A stretch of 64,000 nt of DNA from NCBI RefSeq assembly GCF_029931775.1, contig NC_079319.1:98749171-98813170 (forward strand), read 5' to 3'. This document shows positions 10,442 to 21,979 of this stretch, one piece after another. Positions within the stretch are counted from its first letter, which is position 1; the number at the start of each line of letters is the position of its first letter. The translations under genes were made by a program, and so were the position numbers. Source of the DNA: Euleptes europaea. Taxonomy: Eukaryota; Chordata; Lepidosauria; Squamata; Sphaerodactylidae. The notes under the pieces are model-generated. The model did no database searches and was not told where the DNA came from. It saw only the letters and a program-made list of their open reading frames with translations.

Positions 10442-12948
10442 TGTGGCGCCCGCCGGCGACGGGCCCCCCGCCTCCCCACCCACTGAGGGGGACCCACACA
10501 GCCGCCTGTGATTTCGGGGGACCAGGTTTTAAATAGGAAAAGGTCCCCTCCAGGAGCAGGCTTCCTAGGGTAGCAAGCGTAAAGGCTTTCGGTTTTGCGG
10601 CTCTGAGCAAAGTTTTTGGGTGAGCGAGCAGAACTTGGAAATTACTGGATTTAAAAAAAAAAGATATTAGATATTAAAAAGTATAAACAGAGCAGAAAAA
10701 AAGAAAAACAATAGAAGCCAAAAAACCATCACATCAAAGAAAAAAAAATAAAAGACATATGATTTAATAAACAATGATATAACAAACATATGAGAGCAAT
10801 GATTATGAGCAGTAGTGATATAATAATTTGCATTACATGGTGGTTATCATAACTTAACATAAATCATAAGACAGCTTATACAATACTTGATAAGAATAGA
10901 TTAAAAAGCTTGCAATGGTGATTACTGTTATTAATTTCTAAAAATATTTCCCAAATAATAAAAATTGCATTTTCATATTATTTTAATCTATTCATAATGT
11001 TTAAATGTTTCCCCCTTTTAACATCTTTTTAATACAGTATATAAAGAGGATTTTAAATAATCCATATATCTCATTTCAACAATCTCCTTTTCTGCTCATC
11101 ATTTTTAATAATAATATTAGTATGCTTTCTATTTATCTTGAAATTCTTTTATTGGTCTTTTATTCACATAGTTTGTTTATTTTGCCATTACTGCATATTC
11201 TAGTTTGCTTTCCCAGTCCTCTTTGCACAGACACTCTTCTGCTTTCCATTTTGCTACCGATGTAACTCTGGCCACCGTTATATATCTGAACCATCTTTTT
11301 TCATGTCCACCACATATGATAGAGTACCGTCCACCTCTTTACATTTCCAGCATTTCCCTTTATAGTTCTTATCCATCTTCTCGATATCCTTTGGAGTAAT
11401 ATACCACCGATAAAACATCTTATACCAATTTTTTCTTAATGTTTGGCTTGGCTGTAAATGTTATGTCTTAGTTTCCCATTGTTGAAGATACTTCTTCCTC
11501 AAAGTTCTGCATCCATCTAACCATACAAGTTTTGACTTGTTCTGTTTGTCAAACTGAAGAAATTACTTGTAAATTTGTCCTAATGTCCTTTGTGCTGTGT
11601 TATCACCTTTTCAAGTTCAGCCAGCTCCCTTATTATTCCTCTTGCCATGTGAATGTCCTTTTTTAATGTTGAAACTAGTTGAAAATATAGTATCCACTGT
11701 ACTTCCCCCCCCTTCATCCTTCATCTTTTGTCAAGTTGATTTCTTGAGAATTTATCATGTCACCATATGTTATAAAATCATTATTTTTTCCTCACATTCT
11801 TATCATAGTATGCCTCTATAGGGGACATTAATGGGGATGTTCTTCTTTGGGTAGATTACCAGATTCTGAGTAGTCCATCTCTAATTACGTGGCTTCTATT
11901 TTGCATCATATTTTTTGATGGATTTTTTTAGTCTGTAGGTAATTATGTAAACCTTCTTCCAAATCTGCCATTTCTAATTTTACTACTCTTTGATCTGGGT
12001 TTTTAATCCAGTCTGCAATCCAAACCAGGCCAGCTGAATGATAATATAGTTTAATGTTAGGTACTGCTAGTCCTCCTCTCTTTTTCTCATCTTGTAAAAA
12101 ATTAAATCTGATTCTTGGTTTTTTGTCATTCCATATGAACTTGTTCCATGTTTCTGCCATTCCTTCAAGGTTTTTTCTTGTATATAGATTGATAACATCT
12201 GAAACAGAAAATTTAGTTTTGCCAACACAATTCATTTTTATTGTAGAAATTCTTCTTATAAACAAAACAAAATTCTTCCTAGCCATGAAATTTTTAGTTT
12301 AGACCATCTTGGCAGGTTCTCTTGTATCTTCACCCACATTGTTTTGTAAATGTCTTTAAATAGTGTGTTGTTTTGTCCAGTCAAGTGTATTCCCAAATAT
12401 TTAACTGGATTTGATGTTACTCTACATCCTGTAGTCCTTCTGATATCTTCCTCTTCCTGCTTCGTTAAAGATTTTAAAATTTTCATCTTTTTCCTAATGA
12501 TTTTATAGCCTGAAAAAGATCCAAATTTTTCAATTTGTTCTATTATGTATTGCATCAGCACAGCCACTAGGGTGGATCCTCTCTCTCTCACACACACAGG
12601 ATTCCACCCACACCCGCCTGCCCTTTCTCCAGAGTCACACTAAATTGTACCAGGTCTGGTCATCCCCGGAGACAGGCCTAACAATCGGGCACTCTCTTCT
12701 CTCCCAGAGATGGTGCTAAACTACCTGGCCAGGCAGTGCTCCCCTTCCTCCTGTGCTCTTTTTCCTGAGCCAGGCCTGAGGTGTCACTGCTCTCTTCCCG
12801 AGGCAGACCTGAACTTCCCCTTCTCCCATGTTCCCTCCAACATTCCCTCTCCCTTCAAAGGAGACTGGATGCTGGAGCAGCACTCCCACGGGCTCATCTG
12901 AGTGGATGCTTTCCCCTTCAGGGGCGGGACAGCCTCCTGCCCGTCACA
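10442..12948. mobile_element. LTR-like repeat, copy 1, opened by an L1 fragment
   Basis: Two segments, 10442-10640 ('CTGAGGGGGACCCACACAGCC', 'GGTAGCAAGCGTAAAGGCTT') and 12590-12948 ('GGATTCCACCCACACC' to 'AGCCTCCTGCCCGTCACA'), match in the same order the uninterrupted copy at 19379-20372. The outer ends TG..CA suggest an LTR. No clear target-site duplication and no coding part is seen. An L1 fragment sits between the two segments. Confidence 0.45.
10645..12565 (-). repeat. 5'-truncated L1 LINE
   Basis: Minus-strand open segments at 11906-12286 and 12256-12561 encode the L1 ORF2 region just after the RT core: 'KFGSFSGYKI', 'PVKYLGIHL', 'WNKFIWNDKKPRIRF', 'KKRGGLAVPN', 'YYHSAGLVWIADWI'. The C-terminal part continues in shifted frames to about 11380, then AT-rich 3' sequence follows. 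The two segments lie in different frames. Endonuclease and RT core are missing. Confidence 0.75.
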
Positions 12949-12959
12949 CACATACTTGG

Positions 12960-13640
12960 GAAGAATTAGTACATGCTTGAGAGAGCATTGATTCTTATGA
13001 AGCAGATCCTCTTTGTTTCGTTGGGCAATTTAAACACACGCATATGACCCATGGATGAAATGTGTGTAGTCTCTTGGGCATAGGTCAAACAGGTTAATAT
13101 ACAGATAAAGTCAACCTGTCAAGTCAACAGCTTTTTAAACTGGTTTTATAAGTTGAACTTAAATATTTATGAGACAAGAGGGCAGTTTACTTAGGTTTGA
13201 AGCAAGGGGAGCCATGCACTCTGTCATATTTCTCATCTCTGTGGACGACTGACCAGACATTAACTTCAGAGACCAGATGGAAAACTATTCGATCTGTAAT
13301 CCAGTTATTGAAGACACGGGAGTACACTATGCAACACAGCAGATGTTATAACCTTGATTTGTTAGCTTTCTCATCAAATGTTTTCTTAGCATTTTTCTCT
13401 GTACACTGTTAAGATGATAGTATTGTAACTGAACATCCTGTACTGTTCTGGAACTGTAAAGGAATAGTCAAACTACTTTGAAACACTGATGATCCTGAAC
13501 ACTTTCTGTTAGCATTAACTGGAGCATAGAGAGCACTTTCATTAAAACGATGGGGGGAAATTTACGATATAGCTCGCACAATGCACACTGGGACTACAAT
13601 GTTGCACAAACTGGTAATTAGTGCAAAAGCTTCACAAGTA
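12960..13640. other. No feature seen
   Basis: AT-leaning, apparently unique sequence downstream of VPS4B. No repeat or gene recognised. Confidence 0.35.
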
Positions 13641-13673
13641 GTTATTCAAGCCAATGGAATCATAAACACCAAA

Positions 13674-15717
13674 TTTATTTTATTTTGGAATTTAAGCCAT
13701 TACAGAAGAGCTCTGATTGTGATCTATAGCCTACATGATCCCAGTGCCAAATGCCCGACAAAACAAGATGAAACTTAACGTGTTGCAATCAAGTTTCGAT
13801 CCTTAGCTTTTTCAAGTGTGTACATATTGAAAACAGGTACAGAACAGCAGGCACCAGAAACAGCTGTATGGAATTAAGTGGGATGAATGCTAGGTGTACA
13901 CGGTGCATTAACAGGACAGAAAGAAGACTGCTCTGAAGTCTTTCAATGGTATAAATATTGAAGTACTATGAAAATGACACTACGGTGAAGAATTGTAAGT
14001 AAAGCGCACTTCAAGGATATGTTCAAAAATTATTTCACCAAATCTTAGAATACCATGGCTTCCATCCTGCCTAGAATACCTATGGGCTGAGGTGGCAATT
14101 TCTGTCTGTTCTTCCAACAGCAGCTTAAACCCCCCCTCAATGGTGCTCCTTGGGGGACAGAGGGACATCCAGGAATAGCTGGGGGGAGGAATCAGAGAAC
14201 CTGTGGGAGGGGGGAAAGCAGCAAAAATGCCCCCCTTGCACTCATGACATTTCTAGGCAAGACCCAAGCCCATAACCATGTGTCATTTTGAGCAGAATAT
14301 TCTACATGTCTCAAATGACACTAAATATTTTGATAAGGTAGAAAACACGTTATATCCGAGGGGAAAAACTCTAGAAACAAAATCATGTGTTGTGTTGTAA
14401 CTTTTTACTTCATTCCAAAACAAAATTTCACCTGTCCTACTTTAGAAAGTACACAAAATATGTATATAAAAAGGAAACCAAACCCGTGAGAAAGTGGCTA
14501 TACAGTTCTTATTAAATGTGAAAATTTGTAATGCACAACGCATCTGCGGGACACAGTTCCAAGCCATAATCCCGTGTTGCATTACTGATAATACAGTGGC
14601 GCCTTATCTATAACCAGGGCACACTTACAAGGCACAAACTCAATGCTGACACTGCAGTGTTGTAAGTTACATTCAGACACTCTTCTAAGTTGCGTAACTT
14701 CTTAGCAAAGGCGCTTGGAAATCAGCCCTGCGCTGCTGTGACAGGGTGTTCCGACCCACTTCCAAAACAGTACAGTCAGGAATTTATAAAACAGCCTTGC
14801 GTAAGAGCAACTTCCCTTGGTAAATCAGAAGTACTGGCGAGGCCCTTCGGTACCTGGTCCCAAAGTTCCTTTGAAGTAAGTGTAGGATTCCCTTCCCTTC
14901 TACTAGTGCCTGGCTACAACTTTGCCATAGGTTCTTATGTTTGGTTTACACTCCTATAGAGAGCAAAGCTAGGTGAAAACCAGAGAGAAAGAGGAAGAAC
15001 TTTCATCTGTAGTATTTTCATGTTAAGTATCTTCCCTGGTAGACTGCACAGTGTCAGGTGTCTATTCATGAGTTATTAAAGACAATGCTTGCAGCTGCTT
15101 AAGGCAATCGCCAACCACAACACAGCAAGGGGGGGAAAAACCCTGAAACTCCAGGTCAGTGTCTGACACAAGAACTGGCCATTATTAAGTTTCTTTCTTG
15201 ACTCCCCACACCATCTCTCTTTTTTTTACTTTTATTGTAAATTATCCTCTTTAGCTACAAGTATATACTATCACCAAATTCTGTTGCATGATAAAAAAAA
15301 TCAATTTTCCAGGCAAACCTACGTAAACTGAAAACATTTGGCAATCAAACAGATCTTATGTCACCTTTCCAAGTCATGTTCTTTTACACCTGCAGACGTT
15401 TATAAATATTTATAACTATAGGGCTAGTACATTACCTAAAGCCTAAAGCCATGAAAACTCAATTAAACCAGGAAGGGCTGCCAGTTTTTTAAATATATTC
15501 ATAACATGTTTACCTTCTTTGCCATAAGATCCTAGTATCATGCTTTCAGAAGACAACATTTAAGAGATAGTTCTGGAAAGTGATATACAAAAAGCTCAAG
15601 GGTCCTTGCAAACAGCTCTTCATTTCCATGTAGAAAGAAAAGAAGTGATTCATTTATTGGCAATAGAGAAGCAAGAAATCTGAAGGAAGAAAATTTAGGG
15701 TAAAAACGGTCTTTGGA
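13674..15717 (-). other. VPS4B: Probable VPS4B 3' UTR and flank
   Basis: This follows the VPS4B stop codon, appears single-copy, and holds no long meaningful frame. Minus-strand AATAAA signals occur at 15653-15658, 15231-15236 and 13674-13684. The lowest pair would give a 3' UTR of about 2 kb. Which signal is used cannot be told from sequence alone. Confidence 0.4.
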
Positions 15718-15819
15718 TTAGCCTTCCTGTCCAAAGTCTTCTGTGAACTTCTTTAGTTTTTCCAGGTCTTGTTCATTCACTGTGGGTTTTGTGTTGGCCA
15801 ATGATCTCAGCATATCAGC
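15718..15819 (-). CDS. VPS4B: VPS4B exon 11 (last coding exon, stop TAA)
   Basis: The exon encodes the last 33 residues and the stop: [18 protein letters not shown], then a helix ending [11 protein letters not shown]. It forms the C-terminal helix of VPS4, which packs against the AAA large domain and supports hexamer assembly. The acceptor reads 'ataacag' just above 15819 and the exon starts in phase 0, matching exon 10. The ending [10 protein letters not shown] and 'NTKPTVNE' fit VPS4B; VPS4A has SEDFGQES. The first residue is Ala where human has Ser. Length matches the human last exon. Confidence 0.95.
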   Translation of the reverse strand, partial: ADMLRSLANTKPTVNEQDLEKLKKFTEDFGQEG

Positions 15820-16638
15820 CTGTTATACAGAGAAAGAAAACATATGCAGCTCTTTAGCAATTCTTTAAGAACACACATGGACAGGAACCTGTTAGAGAAG
15901 ATACAATGCTCCACAATTTCAGATGATCTATACAATGGAAGGAGGGAGAGATCAGAAAGGAGAGCCACATGAATGTGAAAAAGGAAACAGTCTAAACAAT
16001 TCTGCACATATTTTACCAAGTGTATGGAGAGTATGTAAGCGTGTATAAGGATGTAAGTTTAAGACTGGGTTGGATGCAATGGCTCCCCTTCCAGAAATCT
16101 TCTGGAGAACTTTCTCTAGCAGAACATTCCCTTCCAGTAAGTGAGGAACTTTCTGATGCTAATCCATTTAAAATGTCACTTGGGAGCCATGAAGCTCAGG
16201 TGTTCTCATTCCACTATGAACTTGCTTAAGTACTTAAGGCATCACAAGAGAAATTATGGGGCTGTTCATGTTAGTTCATTTCCTCCCTGCTCTGCTCTCT
16301 TCAAACTAAAACAGAGTTTCTGCTGTTATCTGAATACAGGGTTTCCACTAATCCTGTACATCGAAATGTCTAGAGAGAAATATCCAACGTTAGTGGAGAT
16401 TCAAACTACCATGGGACAGCCCAGCCCAGGCAGAAAGCTCAACCCACAGTGACTAAAGGGGGAGGGGGGAGGAGTACAAAATCCCCAGGCCTGTTCCCAA
16501 TCTCACTATAGGGATGGGGTAGAACAACATCTGGATACCTTCACTGCCAGCTTTTTTTAAAATTAGTTTGTCCATGACAAAATGTCCAGCAAATGAGAAA
16601 AGGGAAAGGTGCAAGAACCGGAGAGCGGTCTCGCAAAT
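15820..16638. other. VPS4B intron 10, no feature seen
   Basis: Apparently unique intron sequence between exon 11 and the first SINE. No gene or repeat recognised. Confidence 0.35.
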
Positions 16639-16942
16639 GCCAGCATGGTGTAGTGGTTAAGAGCAGTGGTTTGGAGTGGTGGAGTCTGATCTGGAGAACC
16701 GGGTTTGATTCCCCACTCCTCCTCATGAGCGGCAGAGGCTAATCTGGTGAACCGGGTTGGTTTCCCCACTCCTACACACGAAGCCAGCTGGGTGACCTTG
16801 GGCAAGTCATGTTCTCTCAGCCTCACCTACTTCACAGGGTGTCTGTTGTGGGGAGGGGAAGGGAAAGGTGATTGTGAGCCGGTATGATTTGGCCTTAAGT
16901 GGTAGAGAAAGTTGGCATATAAAAACCAACTCTTCTCTTCTT
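16639..16942 (+). repeat. tRNA-derived SINE, near full length
   Basis: It runs from 'GCCAGCATGGTGTAGTGGTT', through a B-box-like GGTTTGATTCC and a second 'ACTCCTACACACGAAGCCAG' block, to 'GGGTGACCTTGGGCAAGTCA', 'GGGTGTCTGTTGTGGGGAGG' and a 'GCATATAAAAACCAACTCTT' tail. It is the best copy in the window of the family also seen at 298-588, 18086-18178 and 42053-42335. Confidence 0.8.
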
Positions 16943-18085
16943 TTCAGTTCAGCAAGATGAGCACGAAGGTTTCAGAAACCAAGTGGGAGTACAAGTGACA
17001 GACTTCATGGACGTGCAAGCCTAGTTTCAAGACAGTGACCTGAATTAAATAAGCGTTGAAACTATTTAACTTTCATGAAAGTAATCCTGACCAGTGAAGC
17101 AAGTATCGGGAGCAATTAAAAAAGAGTCCCGGGCACCTCCACAGTCACTAATCTGTTTGGTTTCTACAGCTTTATCTCAGAGCTAAAGACACCTTGCTGT
17201 TTACACATTGTTTGGAGCCTTTGTATGCAGAAGTCTGGAAACTCAGGAGATCACCTTCCAGGCCAAGCTAGCAGGGAAGCGGGGTGGGGGCAGAAACACA
17301 AACTGCAGCGGTGCCAGCATGCGTCTCAAGCACTCCGTTACCCTCGCCCCTCAGCAGCCGAAGCAGTGGTACTGTTTTCAAGCCCGGGTTCATATGAAAG
17401 CAGGGTGGGTTTGATTTAAAATCAACAGTCAGGAAGACTGGTTCTCTAAGTAAAAGTTCATGCTTATTATGTTATAACATTAATACACAAATTTGCAGAG
17501 GAAAAGCAGGTTTGAGATCTGGTATTTATTTCTCACCACCATATATTACTTATTTTAAAACATTTATGCTGCTAACAAGAATGGAGACTCAAATCCAGTT
17601 TGAGAAGTGCAAAACTAAGCATCTCTATGGTCTCTTCGAGAGTAAGCACTGAGTCCCACTGGGAATATAACCTATAAGATTGGGTCTCTAATCCATGAAC
17701 TACTGGAACTCATTTGCGAAGTTTTCCTTAACCATGCATTCATAATATTTATTTAAAATATTATGAATATATTGTTTTCTATTCCCAAATCAGTGATGGC
17801 ATCTAATGTTAGAAAAACAAGTGGTGAAATTCCAGTATGAAACTCCTCCCCTTTATTTGGAGTCTCACCCCTTTGAATCTGGACCTGCTCAGCACTGCTT
17901 TCTGGACAACTAGCCAGCCAGGCCTTGCAAAAGCAACTAACTCTTAACTTTGGAAACCGGCAGAGGAAGAACCAGTCATAGGGGTGTGTGCTAGGCACAG
18001 GGGCAGCCTATCCAGAGTCTACCCCTCCTCCCCCAGCCAAGGTTTCCTGTGGGGGTTAAGGGGAACTGTACATTTTGTTTAGTCC
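16943..18085. other. VPS4B intron 10, no feature seen
   Basis: Apparently unique intron sequence with no supported gene. Short open frames here lack any recognisable domain. Confidence 0.35.
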
Positions 18086-18178
18086 AAAGGGTGTCTGTTG
18101 TGGGGAGGGGAAAGGAAGGTGGTTGTAAGCCGGTTTGATTCTTCCTTAAGTCGGCATATAAAAACCAACTCTTCTTCT
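18086..18178 (+). repeat. SINE 3' half
   Basis: Only the 3' part is present, from 'GGTGTCTGTTGTGGGGAGGG' to 'ATAAAAACCAACTCTTCTTC'. Same family as 16639-16942. Confidence 0.7.
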
Positions 18179-19378
18179 AAAGTAACTAAGCTTTCAAATA
18201 AAAAGAGAGTAGAGTTAGGGGCACGACAAAGATCAAAACGCTTCCCATGTCAGTAAAGCCAGTTGCTGGTTTCACAAGCTCCAAGCTATATTTGCAATCC
18301 CAGCTCTGTGTCAGGCAGCAGAGGAACATAATTCATGCCACAACATTTAATGCTTCTTAATAACAACAACAGGCAGGCTGTGATTATTAACCATGGCAGG
18401 AATGACCCGAGGTGGTTACTGTACTATTTCCTGCTCTTCTCTAAAACCAGGGCACCAAGTTTTGTCATCTTACTGCTATGGAGCCAATTACAATCAACTT
18501 GCATATTGTTGTAGCTAAGAGCACCAGCTAACATTTGGAAACTTGATGTATGTCACTCTCCAAATACACAAATAGATGCTTTTTTTCTTTGAACAATGCT
18601 GCATGAGTTCAGCAAGTGTTTTTTGTGGGGAAAGTTTGTTTAAATGCTGGTCCCGTTTGCCTTCATAGTTCATACTGAGTATGGTGGGCTTTACCCCAAG
18701 CAAGCAAGGTTAGGACGGCAGTCTCAGACCGTGATCTCAGTCCTGAGAATCCAAGAGAATTTCACTTACATATTTCAAACAGCAGTCACCTATGCAGTGT
18801 TGCAAACCACTACAGAATGAAGGTTGCTTTCCAAAGGCAGTTCATGACACGGCACAGGGGAATGTTGACCCCCGCCCCCCCCCCCCACTGATGAGCCACT
18901 CCCCTGAAGATGCCCGACATAGTGCTTTGTGACTCAATCCAGAGACAAAGGTATTGTTCATATACAGTTTTTTGTAAAAAACAAAACAAAACAAAAACCA
19001 GGTAGATACTCTGGACAAAATTGTGGAAGGGCTACAATGAAGTGATAGTGAAAACAGCATCTAAACTGGCTGGGAATTCCTTCTGTTCAGAGGCTTCCTT
19101 GGAGCAGAAGGAGGGAAAAGGACGTTCAACATATGTGCAATAATTTTATAAGTTCATAAATTATTATTGTAATTGTTTTCTGCAACGGAGAGAGCATTAT
19201 GATTTTTCTCTTCATTCTGATGCTCTTACCTTCCTCAGTCCAGGGACGGCATTTATTTGCCACTTTTTCATTGTCACCCAACTTTAGAAGATTTATGAGA
19301 AGAACAGATGGGCAGGGGCAAGGCCTTTGGTAGCTGTGGTTAAACATCAAAGGAAAGGGGCCGAAGTTCCACGCTCAG
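18179..19378. other. VPS4B intron 10, no clear feature
   Basis: Mostly unrecognised sequence. A short segment at about 18895-18965 ('CCTGAAGATGCC') faintly recalls the inverted-arm element at 1243-1676, but is too diverged to call. Confidence 0.3.
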
Positions 19379-19589
19379 TGTGACAAAGCCCCCCCCTTTT
19401 TTCCTCCTACTGAGGGGGACGCACACAGCCTTCTAATATTTTTGGGATCTAAGTTTGTTTTGATCTATAAACCTTCCCCACAGTTTTCAGGTGTTCTACA
19501 GGTAGCAATTGTACAGGCTTTGGGTTCGCTGCTGTGTGGTAAATTTTGTGATGCACAAGGAGATTACGGCGATCACTGACGCTGGATTA

Positions 19590-19621
<32 letters not shown>

Positions 19622-20372
19622 TTATTTATAGGTTGGTTTTAAAGGAACAAACCAGCAGCACAGATTTCCAGGAAGACAAAGGAGAAACCTGGCCGAGGCA
19701 CAAAAATTTAAACTGGTTATGGCTTCAGAGAGTAGTTGGACTTTTCTATAATGCTTTCAGGCACAAACTGGCTTTTGCTGACTAGCTACCGGGCTGGATC
19801 TTCTCTCGTACTCAGGATTCCACCCACACCAGCCTGCCCTTTCCCTAGAGTCAGACTGCATGGTACCAGGTCTGCTCATTCCTGGAGACAGGCCTAACAA
19901 TCGGGCACTCTCTTCTCTCCCAGATAGAGCTAAACTGCTCCGCCACACTTCTGGGCAGAACTACCTTCCCTCTGTCTGCTCTTTTCCCTGAGCCAGACCT
20001 GAGCTGTCCCTGCTCTCTCCCTGAGGCAGAGCTCAGCCCCCTCTTCTCCTGCGTTCCCTCCAGCATCTCATCCCGCTTCTCAAAGGTGACTGGATGCTGG
20101 AGCAGCACTCCCAATGGGCTCATCTGCATGGCTGCTTCTCCCTTCAGGGCCAGGACATGCAGTTCACTCTGTCTGCTCTTTCCCTGAGCCAGACCTGAGC
20201 TGTCCCTGCTCTCTCCCTGAGGCAGAGTTCAGCCCCCTCTTCTCCTGCAGTCCCTCCTTCACTTTATCCCGCTTTTCAAAAGAGACTGGATGGTGGAGCT
20301 GCACTCCCACGGGGGGCTCATCTGCGTGGCTGCTTCTCCCTTCAGGGCCAGGACAGCCTCCTGTCTGTCACA
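19379..20372. mobile_element. LTR-like repeat, copy 2
   Basis: The repeat starts TGTGACAAAG and ends CTGTCTGTCACA, so the ends are short inverted TGTGACA/TGTCACA repeats with TG..CA termini. It shares its ends and order of blocks with 10442-12948. It carries a TATG/GTAT microsatellite (about 19592-19622) and an internal tandem duplication of roughly 190 bp (about 19960-20360). Flanking bases 'ctcag' and 'tgcag' match only partly, so the LTR assignment is tentative. No coding part. Confidence 0.45.
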
Positions 20373-21113
20373 TGCAGTTCTTAAGTTATACTCAATATTG
20401 AGAGAAGAACAGAACACTCTGCATGTAATGTATTTGAAAGGTAGCAAGGTGGTAACTCTTTCCTTTTACTGCCACCTTTCTGGGGAATAACCAAATCCTA
20501 ATTGTTCGTTACTATAACTAGCAGTATTATGTGTTGGCACAACAGCCATCAGGTTTGATACCCATCGTTTACATGTGTTGGTATGGCAAAGCTTGGGGTA
20601 CTTCTGCATTCAAGAACATTTACATTTACTGCATAAACGTTTCTATGGACTCACCAATCAACCAATAATAATAAATTTGACATGGGGCAGCTTGAGCAAC
20701 AGATTTGGCAATCTACTTGTGGGGCAGGAACTGTTCTGAACCACGGTGAGTGGAAACCCGGTAAACAACCAAAGGCCCATCAGCATCAGGTAAACCATCA
20801 GACCACCATCACTTGCATTTTTTGAACTCACAAATGTTATTTCTGAATCTCAGAATTCTGGTACAGGCTTCATCAGCAAGTGGGAAAGAGACTTATGTGC
20901 TCCAAAATAGTAATACCAATAGGGGAGAGCCGTTTGAGTGTGGCAAATTGATGTTGTATAACAGAAGGGATCTGGCTGTCCTAGGTAACCTGGAAGGGTA
21001 ACATGTGATCCAGCCAGATTTACCTGCAGTTTAATAATACTGGAAATTAAGGCACCATTAATTAGCAACCTAAAAAACTTAATTGACAGTTTCAGAGCAA
21101 AACAAAGACTGAC
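20373..21113. other. VPS4B intron 10, no feature seen
   Basis: Apparently unique intron sequence immediately downstream of exon 10. Confidence 0.35.
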
Positions 21114-21251
21114 CATGGAAACAACTGGCTCCAGTAGTTTGTCCCCTGGCACATCCATCCACGTCATTTCAATGGCACTGGGATCTCCTGGAGAACAAGG
21201 GGTGAACAGATCTACTAACACGTTCGGATCAGACAACGATGGGCCTTTCAC
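21114..21251 (-). CDS. VPS4B: VPS4B exon 10 (beta domain)
   Basis: The exon encodes 46 residues, [10 protein letters not shown] to LLEPVVSM, in phase 0 at both ends. The block [18 protein letters not shown] is the VPS4-specific beta-domain insertion, which binds the cofactor VTA1/LIP5 and helps assemble the oligomer. The acceptor reads 'ttccaag' and the donor is GTCAGT. The exon is one codon shorter than the human one, at 'VLVDLFTPC' where human has 'HLVDDLLTPC'. The segment before TPCSPGD is the most variable part of the protein, so this looks like normal divergence. Confidence 0.95.
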
Positions 21252-21276
21252 CTTGGAAAGAAACGAGATTTAAGTC

Positions 21277-21718
21277 CACAACAACAGACTTTATTTGTAG
21301 TCACAGACCATCAAATATCCCAAATAAATTTAATTAAATATATACATAAATAGTTATGAACTGATAATACAAAAGATAAAGATGTAGTGGAGATTAAGAA
21401 CTCAAATAAAGGGATAAAATCCTCCAAAGTATACATAAAACAGTAGAGATTCTAATCATAGATTGGTTATTCTAATGCCTTAAGTGCATTTTGTCTTATT
21501 TTAGTTGCTAGCCAGGCAAATCTAGCCATACTAACAGATACATTTGGTATTGTGTCTGACAAAAGGAGCTCTAGACGATGTTTTCTAAGAGGTCTGGGAC
21601 AATCCACTAACAAGGGAATCAGAGGGCCCGATCGTATGTGATCATACAACGTGCACTCAAATAGGACGTGTTCAGTGGTTTCTAATGTGTCCTGGTTGCA
21701 TTAGATTTGAGTCGCAAG
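21277..21718 (-). repeat. LINE 3' end (family with 'AxKIR' C-terminus)
   Basis: Minus-strand 21467-21649 encodes a C-terminus, 'RLELLLSDTIPNVS..' to 'ARFAWLATKIRQNALKALE' and stop, that parallels those at 62640-62748 ('LLFLLSDANPDVS', 'ALAAKKIRAKA') and 28985-29101. The AT-rich 3' part follows toward 21277. It lies within intron 9, close to the exon 10 acceptor. Clade uncertain (R4/Dong-like or CR1-like). Confidence 0.55.
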
Positions 21719-21979
21719 ACTGAAAACATTTAGAAATTCACACAAGCAAGAAGTTCAGTTTATCTCAACAAGAAATATCAGAGAGTAAACTAATAAACCA
21801 GCATTGTGTACACGGGCCTGGATGTGGGTGCTATGCAACCTTAAAGGTGGCACCTTCTGTTGGCGAAAGAAGACTGGTTCTGCTGGAAGGCGGCTCGGCC
21901 ACCCGAAGGAGACGTCCACACGGCCAGTTTCTAGAACACGGGAAGTCAACTGGGCCACAGGAGCTACGTGGCACAGTCG

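Larger units (their letters stand above)
9060..10540. promoter_or_regulatory. GC-rich, CpG-rich block (possible CpG island)
   Basis: About 1.5 kb is strikingly rich in G, C and CpG, especially 9060-10030 and 10400-10520, with long C or G runs and a 'GGGGGCGGACCGAGGGGGGC' type stretch near 9300. The surroundings are AT-rich. Several long open frames on both strands come only from base composition. In mammals KDSR follows VPS4B on the same strand, so an island downstream of VPS4B could mark a KDSR promoter. I could not find a KDSR first exon here, and part of the block is repeat-derived, so promoter function is only a possibility. Confidence 0.4.

Noticed and set aside
9060-10540. KDSR first exon
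   Set aside because: No reading frame matching the expected hydrophobic N-terminus and Rossmann GGSSGIG motif was found on the minus strand.
16639-16720. Possible tRNA gene
   Set aside because: A- and B-box-like motifs are present, but no cloverleaf is apparent and the unit repeats as a SINE elsewhere in the window.
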